The position numbers were made by a program, and so were the translations under genes. Positions 55,529 to 64,000 of a stretch of 64,000 bases of DNA are shown one piece after another. The notes beneath the pieces were generated by a model. The model made no database searches and was not told where the DNA came from. It worked only from the letters and a program-made list of their open reading frames with translations. The number at the start of each line of letters is the position of its first letter. Positions within the stretch are counted from its first letter, which is position 1. Source of the DNA: Erythrobacter oryzae (GTDB taxonomy: Bacteria > Pseudomonadota > Alphaproteobacteria > Sphingomonadales > Sphingomonadaceae); NCBI RefSeq assembly GCF_030271515.1, contig NZ_JASCXI010000001.1, forward strand, positions 434,001-498,000. The letters run 5' to 3'.

Positions 55529-56818
55529 TCAACCAGCCCTCGCCGCCGCCTCACGTTCAATCATTGCGGCCCAGTCGTGCATCACCTGCTTGCGCCGGTC
55601 GAACAGCTCGGACTTGTTGTAAACCCGCATGATCTTTGAGGTCGTGGCGGTGGCAACATGGTTCAGGACGCGATCCACCACTGCAATGTCCGCGCCGAGA
55701 ACCTCACATGCCAATGTGCTGAATGTGGTACGAAGATCATGGATGGTCCAGTGCTCCATGTCGACCGGCTCCCGCCCAGCCTTCTTTGCAGCCGCAATCC
55801 GCCTTTCGCGGATGATCCGGTCAAGCCGCCGCTTGGCCTTTGCATATCCGGACACCGAGGTGTCGCCGGTCATGCTGAAAACGAACGGGCTGTTCTTCGG
55901 ACGATCTGACGCGGCCAGCGCATCCTTGATCAGCGACACGGCAAGCGGCGATAGCGGGACCCGAAGTGAGTTCCCGCTCTTTGTTCTGTGACCCGGCAAG
56001 GTCCAGACGGCGTTATCGGGATTACCATCGGCCGCGAGATCAAGTTCGGTAACAGGCATCGCGGCCACTTCCTCGCGGCGCATGGGTACCACGATCAGCA
56101 AGCGATACAGCTGGCCAAAGGGATATCCGAGCTCTCCCATGGCATCCCAGATTTCCATCAGCTCATCGAGCGAATGGAAACGGTCGCGGGTGCGCTCCTT
56201 GGCGGGCTTCTTGATATTCGCCGCCGGATTGGCCTCCACAATTTCCTGATCGACACACCAGTTCATGAAGGCCTTTACGTATGCCAGGTTGCGGTTCGCA
56301 GCCATGGGGGCCTTCTCCGCATGTTTGCGCACGGCATCGACGATGTCAGACCGTGTGATCGATGTGATGTCTTTCGAACTGAATTGCTTCAGCACCCCGG
56401 ACTTTCCGTCGAGGGCGCGGCGGCATTGCGACCCCCGCCGCAGTTGCGAGAGCTTCATGCGTTCGTAATCGTCAAGCACATCAGAGAGTTTGCGCTGCAT
56501 TCGCGCCGCCCGGATCGCTTCGCGCTTTGCCTCTCGCTTCTCCTCATTGGGATCAACGCCTTCGACAACTTCAATGTGCTTGACCCGTGCTGCCTCTCGC
56601 GCATCCGACAGGCCCATGCCCGGCCAGGCTCCCAATTTGATCCGGGTGCGCTTTCCGTTGCGCAGCCGCGTACAAAGGAGCCATGTGGCCGAACGCTCAC
56701 CGGCCCGGATGCGCAACCCGGCAACGCGGTCATCAGCGAGCTCCAACTGCTTGCCCTTGACCGTTCGAGCCCGTGTGATCAGTGTCTCGATTGCCTGCCT
56801 GTTGAGCGGTTTCACCAT
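55529..56818 (-). CDS. tyrosine-type site-specific integrase (P4-like)
   Basis: 429 aa. N-terminal arm-binding domain of the P4/DUF4102 kind (VAGLRIRAG; RIKLGAWPGMGLSDAREAA), core-binding helices, and a catalytic domain with Arg in PMRREEV, HDLRTTF (His-x-x-Arg), the later His in VLNHVA and nucleophile Tyr in MRVYNKSE. It integrates the element into the tRNA-Lys 3' end and excises it with a helper. ATG 56818 is chosen over a TTG at 56830. It is transcribed away from attR, past the right arm repeat. Confidence 0.94.
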   Translation of the reverse strand: MVKPLNRQAIETLITRARTVKGKQLELADDRVAGLRIRAGERSATWLLCTRLRNGKRTRIKLGAWPGMGLSDAREAARVKHIEVVEGVDPNEEKREAKREAIRAARMQRKLSDVLDDYERMKLSQLRRGSQCRRALDGKSGVLKQFSSKDITSITRSDIVDAVRKHAEKAPMAANRNLAYVKAFMNWCVDQEIVEANPAANIKKPAKERTRDRFHSLDELMEIWDAMGELGYPFGQLYRLLIVVPMRREEVAAMPVTELDLAADGNPDNAVWTLPGHRTKSGNSLRVPLSPLAVSLIKDALAASDRPKNSPFVFSMTGDTSVSGYAKAKRRLDRIIRERRIAAAKKAGREPVDMEHWTIHDLRTTFSTLACEVLGADIAVVDRVLNHVATATTSKIMRVYNKSELFDRRKQVMHDWAAMIEREAAARAG

Positions 56819-56840
56819 AATTCGCGCCAATGCCTTTTCG

Positions 56841-56864
56841 CTATAGGCTCCATATAGGCTCCAC
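56841..56864 (+). repeat. arm-type repeat, right copy
   Basis: Exact 24-bp copy of 34753-34776, same orientation, 23 bp upstream of the integrase ATG. It overlaps the expected integrase promoter region, so integrase or excisionase bound here could also control int. Confidence 0.65.
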
Positions 56865-56927
56865 TTTGCGGAAGGACAACGCTCGTCAAGATCGCACCCC
56901 GGCGAACAAAATTTGACAGGACGCGAT

Positions 56928-56960
56928 GACTAATATCAATATTATATCATCATATTAGTC
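56928..56960. other. AT-rich inverted repeat between int and attR
   Basis: GACTAATAT (56928-56936) and ATATTAGTC (56952-56960) flank a 15-bp AT-rich centre that contains a perfect TATAAT on the minus strand (56946-56941). In an otherwise GC-rich sequence this is the most AT-rich spot of the right end; an IHF-like bend or int promoter is possible. The remainder of 56865-57030 shows no gene. Confidence 0.5.
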
Positions 56961-57030
56961 GGCATATCTCCGAACGTTTCTAGACAAATTTGAACAGCTC
57001 TGAACATCCCAAAAATGGCCCCCTGATCAA

Positions 57031-57076
57031 ACTCTTAATCAGCGGGTCCTAGGTTCGAGCCCTAGTGCGTCCACCA
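57031..57076 (+). repeat. attR: 46-bp direct repeat of the tRNA-Lys 3' end
   Basis: Exact copy of 34634-34679. It lacks the acceptor 5' half and D-arm, so it is not a tRNA gene. It marks the right border of the integrated element; core genes resume with ribB about 110 bp later. Confidence 0.93.
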
Positions 57077-57188
57077 TCCTCCCCTTCAATGAACTTTTTG
57101 ACACGCTGCGGTTGCGTGCTCCTTGCTCCTCGCCTGTCGATTTGGCGCTCACGGGATAGAGTCTTGCTATCACATCGTGGTGTGATAT

Positions 57189-58445
57189 GTGTTCGACATG
57201 AGCACATCGACCATCACACGCGTTCGCGATCTAGTCACATCGGGCACCATGACCCGCGCCGGCCTCGCCCGCGCGGCGGGGCTTCATGCCAACACCTTGC
57301 GCGAATGCGGCGAGGACACGTGGAACCCCACTGCCGAAACCCTCGCCAAGCTTGAAGCCTTCCTTGACGCGAACGCCGACCGCCCTGTGCTCGCCACGAT
57401 CGAGGAAATCATCGACGAGGCGCGCAACGGCCGGATGTATATCCTCGTCGATGACGAAGACCGCGAGAACGAGGGCGATCTCATCATCCCCGCGCAGATG
57501 GCGACCCCGCAGGCGATCAACTTCATGGCCACCCACGGCCGCGGGCTGATCTGCCTCGCGCTCACCAAGGACCGCGTCGACCACCTCGGCCTCACCCCGA
57601 TGAGCCGCAACAACAAGGAATCGATGCAGACCGCCTTCACCATCTCGATCGAGGCGAAGGAAGGCGTCACCACCGGCATTTCGGCGGCGGACCGGGCGCG
57701 GACCATCTCGGTTGCGATCGATGCAGCCAAGGGCGCGGACGATCTCGTCACCCCGGGACACGTCTTCCCGCTGATGGCGCGCGACGGCGGCACACTCGTG
57801 CGCGCCGGGCACACCGAGGCGGCGGTCGACATCTCGCGGCTCGCAGGCCTCAACCCCTCCGGCGTGATCTGCGAGATCATGAACGAGGACGGGACCATGG
57901 CCCGGCTCGACGACCTCATCACCTTTGCGAGGCGGCACGATCTCAAGATCGGCACGATCCGCGACCTCATCGCCTACCGGATGCGCAACGACCATCTGGT
58001 CGAGCGCCTCTCCGAGCGCGCCTTCACCTCGGATTACGGCGGCCAGTGGCGGATGATCACCTACCGTGACCGCGTGGCGGGCTCGGAGGCCTATGTGCTC
58101 CAGAAGGGCCACGTCATCCCCGGCGAGCCCACCCTTGCCCGCGTCCACCCGATTTCGGTGTTCGACGACGTTCTGGGCCAGCCCGGCCCGCGCAAGCGCA
58201 CGCTCCAGCGCGCGATGCAGGCGGTGGGCGCGCATGGTTCGGGCGTGATCGTGATCCTCACGGGGCGCGTGGGCACCGGCGAATGGCAACCGGGCGAAGA
58301 GCAGCGCAATATCGGCATCGGCTCGCAGATCCTCGCCGACCTCGGCGTGACGGACATGGTGCTGCTGTCGAACAGCCGTCCTGACCTTGTCGCGCTCGAA
58401 GGCTATGGCCTGACCATCACCGACTTCCATCCCATTCCGGAGTAA
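57189..58445 (+). CDS. ribB: 3,4-dihydroxy-2-butanone 4-phosphate synthase with HTH head and RibX-type tail
   Basis: 418 aa in three parts. Residues 1-57 look like a small HTH ([21 protein letters not shown]). Residues about 65-260 are the RibB enzyme ([51 protein letters not shown]), which turns ribulose 5-phosphate into the butanone for riboflavin. The tail resembles GTP cyclohydrolase II but lacks the zinc-binding cysteines, so it is a degenerate RibA-like (RibX) domain. ATG 57198 is an alternative start. It leads ribH by 6 bp. Confidence 0.9.
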   Translation: MFDMSTSTITRVRDLVTSGTMTRAGLARAAGLHANTLRECGEDTWNPTAETLAKLEAFLDANADRPVLATIEEIIDEARNGRMYILVDDEDRENEGDLIIPAQMATPQAINFMATHGRGLICLALTKDRVDHLGLTPMSRNNKESMQTAFTISIEAKEGVTTGISAADRARTISVAIDAAKGADDLVTPGHVFPLMARDGGTLVRAGHTEAAVDISRLAGLNPSGVICEIMNEDGTMARLDDLITFARRHDLKIGTIRDLIAYRMRNDHLVERLSERAFTSDYGGQWRMITYRDRVAGSEAYVLQKGHVIPGEPTLARVHPISVFDDVLGQPGPRKRTLQRAMQAVGAHGSGVIVILTGRVGTGEWQPGEEQRNIGIGSQILADLGVTDMVLLSNSRPDLVALEGYGLTITDFHPIPE

Positions 58446-58451
58446 ACACCC

Positions 58452-58871
58452 ATGGCCGACATCCTCATCGTCGAAGCGCGCTTCTACGGCCACTTGAACG
58501 ACATGCTGATCGCCGGTGCCCGCGCCGCTCTCGAGGCCAAGGGCCACAAGGTCGAGGTGCTGACCGTGCCCGGCGCTCTCGAGATCCCCGGCGCCATCGC
58601 GCTCGCGGCCGAGGCCGATCGCTATGACGCCTTCGTTGCCATCGGCGTGGTGATCCGCGGCGAGACCTACCATTTCGAGATCGTGGCGGGCGAAAGCGCG
58701 CGCGCGATCATGGCGCTGACGATGGACGGCATCGCCATCGGCAACGGCATCCTCACGGTCGAGAACGAGGCGCAGGCGCTGGTCCGCGCCGACCCCGCGC
58801 AGAAGGACAAGGGCGGCGAAGCAGCCAAGGCGGCGCTGGCGCTGCTCGCCCTTCAGGACCGCTTCGGTTGA
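58452..58871 (+). CDS. ribH: 6,7-dimethyl-8-ribityllumazine synthase
   Basis: 139 aa. Condenses the RibB product with the pyrimidinedione to lumazine, the last step before riboflavin. Pattern: [57 protein letters not shown] (catalytic His in TYHFE). Its place right after ribB supports a ribB-ribH operon. A short spacer with no obvious terminator follows. Confidence 0.95.
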   Translation: MADILIVEARFYGHLNDMLIAGARAALEAKGHKVEVLTVPGALEIPGAIALAAEADRYDAFVAIGVVIRGETYHFEIVAGESARAIMALTMDGIAIGNGILTVENEAQALVRADPAQKDKGGEAAKAALALLALQDRFG

Positions 58872-59038
58872 CGATTGCGCCCGCGCCCGTCCCGCTCTGG
58901 TGCGGGGCTCCCGCTACGTAGTTTCCCTCTGTAGATTTCCATAGGGCATTAACGCGATACCGGACCCGCCGCCGGGGCCGCGCACTTCATGTGCAGGCTC
59001 AAGCGGCAGCAGGGTTCGCGCTTGCTTGGGATCTGACC

Positions 59039-59203
59039 GTGGAAAACCTCACTCCGACCGCGCCGGGCGATGCCCGCGTGCCTGCCGTGATCGCTGCGCT
59101 TGAGCGGGAACTGGCCATTCTCGATCAAATCGGTGCACACATCGCGGGGGCCTATCTCGATGCGGCGATCGATCAGCTCCGGCGCGAGCAGGCGCGCCGC
59201 TGA
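59039..59203 (+). CDS. small helical protein, 54 aa
   Basis: After a short Thr/Pro head come two helices (VPAVIAALERELAILDQIGAHIAGAYLDAAIDQLRREQ). Short proteins of this shape are common and uncharacterised in sphingomonads. Start GTG 59039 (GGGA eight bases before it) is preferred; a GTG at 58991 would add 16 residues. Moderate evidence only. Confidence 0.5.
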   Translation: MENLTPTAPGDARVPAVIAALERELAILDQIGAHIAGAYLDAAIDQLRREQARR

Positions 59204-59346
59204 GGCCTGCGCAAGCGATCGATTTTCCTAGGGAAAATAACCGACTGCGTATTCGCCCTTAAAGCCAACCAGAACGGATGTTCTTACATCGGGATCCATA
59301 GGCATTCTGCTGCGGACGCTGGTCCGGGGCTTCGGAAGGCGGATGG

Positions 59347-59880
59347 ATGGGCGAGATGCGGCACGACACCGGCCAGATTATCGCGAATGCGGGCGTGGGC
59401 CACGGCATAGGGCACGGCGATGCCGCCCTGCTGTTCCACCCGCTCGCCGACGAGCTGATGGCGATCGCGGTGCGTCTCCGCGAAGCGGCGGAAGGGAGCG
59501 CCGGGGGTGAGCTTGCCGAAGCGCCCTCCCCCCGCCCCGCCCGCCCGGCGCGCGGCCACCTCGCCCTCGCCCGCAAGACCTATGCCCTGAGGCGCAAGCG
59601 CGCGGCCATCTTCGGCAATCCCGACCTGTTCGGAGAGCCCGCGTGGGACATCCTCCTCGATCTCTACATCGCGGCCGGAGAGGGCAAGCCCGTCTCGGTC
59701 TCGAGCGCCTGCATCGGCTCGGCCGCGCCCGCGACCACGGGGCTGCGCTGGCTCGGGGTGCTGGCGGACGAGGGCCTCGTGGTGCGCGAGGCCGACGCGG
59801 AGGATCACCGCCGCGTGCTCGTCAGGCTGACGCCTTCGGGGCAGGCGGCGATGGATCGTTTCTTCGACGCGGTCGATTAG
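59347..59880 (+). CDS. winged-helix (MarR-like) regulator
   Basis: 177 aa. The C-terminal half is a winged helix of MarR type: EPAWDILLDLYIAAGEGKPVSVSSACIGSAAPATTGLRWLGVLADEGLV then a wing with READAEDHRRVLVRLTPSGQAAM. The N-terminal half is variable and Pro/Arg-rich. Effector and targets unknown. It converges on eno with an 8-bp gap. Confidence 0.75.
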   Translation: MGEMRHDTGQIIANAGVGHGIGHGDAALLFHPLADELMAIAVRLREAAEGSAGGELAEAPSPRPARPARGHLALARKTYALRRKRAAIFGNPDLFGEPAWDILLDLYIAAGEGKPVSVSSACIGSAAPATTGLRWLGVLADEGLVVREADAEDHRRVLVRLTPSGQAAMDRFFDAVD

Positions 59881-59888
59881 GCGAACCG

Positions 59889-61199
<1,311 letters not shown>

Positions 61200-61378
61200 T
61201 TAGGGTGTTAAGACACTCGGCCCCTATGGTATTGGGCGAGACGATGGACTGGGCATGATTCTGGCTTGGTGCGGCCCTGCAAGGGGCCGCGCGCGTGACG
61301 TCCCTATGCGCGAGGCTGGCCTTGCGCAAGCGGCGGAACGAAGGCTCAAGGATCGCCCCGAAGCAATGGAGACCTGCG

Positions 61379-62026
61379 ATGGCTGATACCACCCCGAACG
61401 ACACCGCTGCGGCGAAGAAGACCCCCGCCAAGCCTGCCAAGGGCGGAGCCGCCAAGTCCGGTGGCCCCACCAAGGCTGCCTCGCGCAAGACCGCTGCGAC
61501 CGCCAAGGCCCCCGATGCCGCTCCCGCCGAGGCTGCTCCTGCCTCGACCCAGGTGATCGAGGCCAAGAGCCGCTTCAACGCCGCTCTGGAAGAAGCCAAG
61601 GCGGGCGCCGCCGCACTGCGCGCCGAGGCAGAGAACCGTCTCACCGCGGTCGGCGGGCAGGCCAAGGGCAAGGGCACCGACCTCGTCGCCGAGGCCAAGA
61701 CCTATGCCGAAACCGCCAAGGGCAAGGCGGGCGAACTCGCGGTCGAAGGCAAGCAGGTGGCGAGCGACGCCATCGCCTCGCTCGGCAAGGTGGTCGGCGA
61801 TACCGCCCCGCAGATCGACGAGAAGCTCGGCGAGCAATATGGCGACTATGCCCGCAAGGCTTCGCGCACGTTGCAGGAAACCTCGGCCAAGCTCGATTCC
61901 AAGAGCGTCGAGGAACTGGGCGAGGATGCCCGCGAGATGGTGCGCAAGAGCCCCGGCGTCGCGGTTGGCGTGGCGGCGGTGTTCGGCTTCTTCCTTGCGC
62001 GGCTGCTGGGCGGCCGGAAGCGCTGA
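61379..62026 (+). CDS. DUF883/YqjD-like Ala/Lys-rich membrane-anchored protein
   Basis: 215 aa. A disordered Lys/Ala/Pro head of about 55 residues, a long amphipathic helical region (residues about 60-185, phasin-like), and one C-terminal membrane segment GVAVGVAAVFGFFLARLLGG. This is the YqjD/ElaB layout: proteins that anchor ribosomes at the membrane in stationary phase in E. coli. The same role here is inferred. First of four same-strand genes. Confidence 0.75.
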   Translation: MADTTPNDTAAAKKTPAKPAKGGAAKSGGPTKAASRKTAATAKAPDAAPAEAAPASTQVIEAKSRFNAALEEAKAGAAALRAEAENRLTAVGGQAKGKGTDLVAEAKTYAETAKGKAGELAVEGKQVASDAIASLGKVVGDTAPQIDEKLGEQYGDYARKASRTLQETSAKLDSKSVEELGEDAREMVRKSPGVAVGVAAVFGFFLARLLGGRKR

Positions 62027-62050
62027 GGCCGCCTGCGGGAAGGCACTTTC

Positions 62051-62473
62051 ATGGCTGACATCGATCCCGGCCTGACGCCGCCGCCGGAGGGCGCTCCGGC
62101 GGAATCGGCCGCTGCGCCCGAAGCGCCCGACACCACCCTGTCGGGCCTGCGCGAGGATGTGACCGCGCTGGTCGAGGACGCGCGCAACTATGCCGAGGCC
62201 GAACTCGCCTTCCAGAAGACCCGCGCCGCGCTCGCCGGCAAGCATGGCGCGCGGGCGCTGGTGCTGCTGGTGCTGGCGCTAGTGTTGCTCAACCTCGCGC
62301 TGATCGCGCTGGCGGTGGGCGCGGTGATCGCGCTCGCCCCGCTGGTGACGATCTGGGGCGCGATCGCGATCGTCGTCGGCGTGCTGCTGTTCGGCGTCGC
62401 GCTGCTGGTGATGGGCGCGGTCAAGGACGGCAAGATGATCGGGGCGATGTTCGGCGGGGACGAGGCACCATGA
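62051..62473 (+). CDS. phage-holin-superfamily membrane protein (YqjE-like)
   Basis: 140 aa. After an acidic Pro/Ala head and a helix (LREDVTALVEDARNYAEAELAF), two long hydrophobic segments follow (ALVLLVLALVLLNLALIALAVG; IWGAIAIVVGVLLFGVALLVMG). It matches the holin-X/YqjE family; in E. coli yqjE follows yqjD, as here. No phage genes are nearby, so true holin function is unlikely. Confidence 0.8.
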   Translation: MADIDPGLTPPPEGAPAESAAAPEAPDTTLSGLREDVTALVEDARNYAEAELAFQKTRAALAGKHGARALVLLVLALVLLNLALIALAVGAVIALAPLVTIWGAIAIVVGVLLFGVALLVMGAVKDGKMIGAMFGGDEAP

Positions 62474-62853
62474 CCCGCCTGCCCGACCGCTTCATCGAGG
62501 ATCGCACCTTGCGCGATGCGGCGCGCGCGGTGCTGACCGAGGACATCGACCGGCTGCGCGGGAGCCTGGCCGAACAGGGCATTGCAAGCCGCGTGTCGAC
62601 CGGCGTCTCCTCGACCATCTCCGAGCGCATCCGCTCGGGCGCGCGTGACGTTCTGGCCGAAGTCCGCGCGCAGGCGGGCGAGCGCAAGGGCCTGATTGCC
62701 GGGATCATCGCGGCCATCGTGCTGTTCCTCGCGCGCGGGCCGATCCTCGACTGGATCGAGGAACTGCTCGAAAGCGATTTCCAAGACGACGACGAAGCCA
62801 TCACGGATGCACCCGCCGACCCCGAGGCGGCATCCGCAGGAGAGACCCAATGA
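62470..62853 (+). CDS. hypothetical membrane protein, 127 aa
   Basis: Not recognised. A helical head of about 75 residues (RFIEDRTLRDAARAVLTEDIDRLRG), one hydrophobic segment (GLIAGIIAAIVLFLARGPIL) and an acidic tail (ESDFQDDDEAITD). It overlaps its neighbours by 4 bp on both sides, so it belongs to the yqjDE-like unit and could take the place of YqjK. Confidence 0.7.
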   Translation: MTRLPDRFIEDRTLRDAARAVLTEDIDRLRGSLAEQGIASRVSTGVSSTISERIRSGARDVLAEVRAQAGERKGLIAGIIAAIVLFLARGPILDWIEELLESDFQDDDEAITDAPADPEAASAGETQ

Positions 62854-63419
62854 CCACTACCCCCGCGAATGATCAACGCGACGCGCTGCGTGCCCGCATC
62901 GAAGCGGCCGAGCGCCGCAATGCCGAGAAGAGCCTCGCCGACCAGGCCCGCGCCGCCGCCGATGCCGCGATCGACTACACCCGCGCCAACCCGCTGACCG
63001 TGATCGGCGGCGCGGTCGCCTTCGGGCTGGTGATCGGCCTTCTCACCCGCCCGGGCCGCCGGGTCGCGGGCCGCGCGCTCCATTCGGCGGGCGACGCGAT
63101 CTCGGGCGCGGCTTCGAGCGCAACTTCGGGCGTCAAGAGCATCACTTCGCGCAGCGGATCGCGGCTCGGCGCCATGATCGGCGAGGCGGCGATGGCCTAT
63201 GCCATGACCGTGATCGACGACCTGCTCGACGCCGCGCGCGAGGGCAAGGAGCGCGCCGGGGATCTCGGCGAGGCGGCCGGTACGCAGGCGAAGAAGCTGA
63301 CGGCGAGCGCTTCGGACGCAGCCGGTTCGGCGGCGGACAGCACCCGCACCCTTGCGCGCAAGACCCGCGATGCGGCGCTTGGCGTGGTGCGCGATATCCG
63401 GCGTCAGACCAAAGACTGA
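62850..63419 (+). CDS. DUF883/YqjD-like protein, second copy
   Basis: 189 aa. Helical head, one membrane segment near residues 45-63 (PLTVIGGAVAFGLVIGLLT), then Ser/Ala-rich helices with repeated amphipathic units (SASDAAGSAADSTRTLARKTRDAAL). It resembles the first gene of the cluster but with the membrane segment in the middle. Last gene of the unit. Confidence 0.7.
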   Translation: MTTTPANDQRDALRARIEAAERRNAEKSLADQARAAADAAIDYTRANPLTVIGGAVAFGLVIGLLTRPGRRVAGRALHSAGDAISGAASSATSGVKSITSRSGSRLGAMIGEAAMAYAMTVIDDLLDAAREGKERAGDLGEAAGTQAKKLTASASDAAGSAADSTRTLARKTRDAALGVVRDIRRQTKD

Positions 63420-63502
63420 CCCGCCCCGCACGGGAGGAGGCTTGCCCTTGGCGAGAAGCGCGCTAAGGGGCGCGCATCCTTCCTCCCCAAGGGCGCATAA
63501 CA

Positions 63503-63733
63503 ATGGCAGAAACCACCCCCACCCAGCGGCTCCACCTCGTGATGGGCGGCCGCGTCAAGGACCCGCGCGGGCTTGAATTCCAGGACCCGGAGAGCATCCA
63601 TGTCGTCGGCGTCTACAGCTCGTATGATGCCGCAGTCGACGCATGGCGCGCGCAGGCACAGCGCACGGTCGACGATGCGGAGATGAAATATGTCGTCGTT
63701 CATATCCACAAGCTGCTGACGCCCGAGGACTGA
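63503..63733 (+). CDS. DUF4170 domain protein
   Basis: 76 aa. Pattern RLHLVMGGRVKDP, VVGVYSSYDAAVDAWRAQAQRTVDDA and YVVVHIHKLL is that of DUF4170, a short alphaproteobacterial family of unknown function. Start ATG 63503 after GGGCGCATAACA. Free-standing, with no sign of a partner gene. Confidence 0.85.
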   Translation: MAETTPTQRLHLVMGGRVKDPRGLEFQDPESIHVVGVYSSYDAAVDAWRAQAQRTVDDAEMKYVVVHIHKLLTPED

Positions 63734-63756
63734 GGCCCCAAGGGCCCGGCTGCCGG

Positions 63757-64000
63757 ATGGACTACGCCACCCGCCCTGCCCGGCCCGAAGACGGCCCCGC
63801 GCTGACCGCCATCACGCTCGCCGCGATCCGCGAAACGGCGCGCGCTGCCTACAGCCCCGAGCAGGTCGAGGCGTGGTCGGCGCGGGTGGCACAATCCGCG
63901 CGGATCGCGGGGGCGTTTGCTGGCGATTTCGTCCGGGTTGCGGTCGATCAGGCGGATAGCCCTGTCGCCTATTTCGTGCTCGAGGCGGACGGGCATCTCG
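63757..64000 (+). CDS. GNAT family N-acetyltransferase, 5' part (cut by window end)
   Basis: The first 81 residues are visible: MDYATRPARPEDGPALTAI, the usual GNAT start, then helices and VDQADSPVAYFVLEADGHL, the beta4 strand before the acetyl-CoA loop. The loop and the stop lie beyond the window. The substrate cannot be assigned. Confidence 0.75.
   Translation, partial: MDYATRPARPEDGPALTAITLAAIRETARAAYSPEQVEAWSARVAQSARIAGAFAGDFVRVAVDQADSPVAYFVLEADGHL

Noticed and set aside
57031-57076. Second tRNA-Lys gene
   Set aside because: Only the 3' 46 nt are present; no acceptor 5' strand or D-arm.

Overview
The window is chromosomal DNA from a GC-rich alphaproteobacterium, most likely a sphingomonad of the Erythrobacter/Porphyrobacter group. 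The evidence is the strong G/C bias at third codon positions, the glyQ-glyS-ppdK order, the DUF2167 and DUF4170 proteins, a RibB with an HTH-like head and degenerate RibA tail, and small palindromic repeats of the kind sphingomonads carry inside genes. The call rests on gene content and style, not on a marker-gene comparison.

Bases 1-34.6 kb are core genome. They hold an MFS exporter, cysK, a dienelactone hydrolase-like enzyme, a secreted M20-type protein with an altered metal site, an acyl-CoA dehydrogenase under a MerR/LiuR-like regulator with a well-formed MerR-type promoter, hisI, an unidentified structured RNA with its own terminator, comF and a methyltransferase, ppdK-glyS-glyQ, an autoregulated-looking XRE/membrane cluster, two tandem TraB/GumN proteins, rplY-pth, ychF, an NPP-type phosphodiesterase, a DUF2167 protein, mutL, and the elongasome operon mreB-mreC-mreD-mrdA-rodA. 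Two genes, glyS and mutL, carry in-frame palindromic repeat insertions.

Bases 34634-57076 are an integrated mobilizable element of about 22.4 kb. It sits in the 3' end of tRNA-Lys(CTT) and is bounded by an exact 46-bp direct repeat of that tRNA. A tyrosine integrase lies at the right end, and a 24-bp repeat (two ATAGGCTCC units) near each end looks like arm-type integrase sites. The mobilization module follows the R388 plan: candidate oriT, RHH accessory protein, TrwB-like coupling ATPase, TrwC/MobF relaxase. No mating-pair (T4SS) genes are present, so it probably needs a helper. Cargo is defence-like: ArdC antirestriction; a complete type I restriction-modification operon (hsdR-hsdS-X-hsdM) in which X is a 367-aa ATPase with a PrrC-like R-x3-E...H nuclease signature; a GNAT-toxin/DUF1778-antitoxin pair; and an HTH-ImmA metalloprotease coupled to an unrecognised 251-aa protein beside the integrase. 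A 570-bp non-coding stretch holds at least seven strong hairpins.

From 57.1 kb the core genome resumes: ribB(X)-ribH, a small helical protein, a winged-helix regulator, eno, a yqjD/yqjE-like membrane stress cluster, a DUF4170 protein and the start of a GNAT acetyltransferase.
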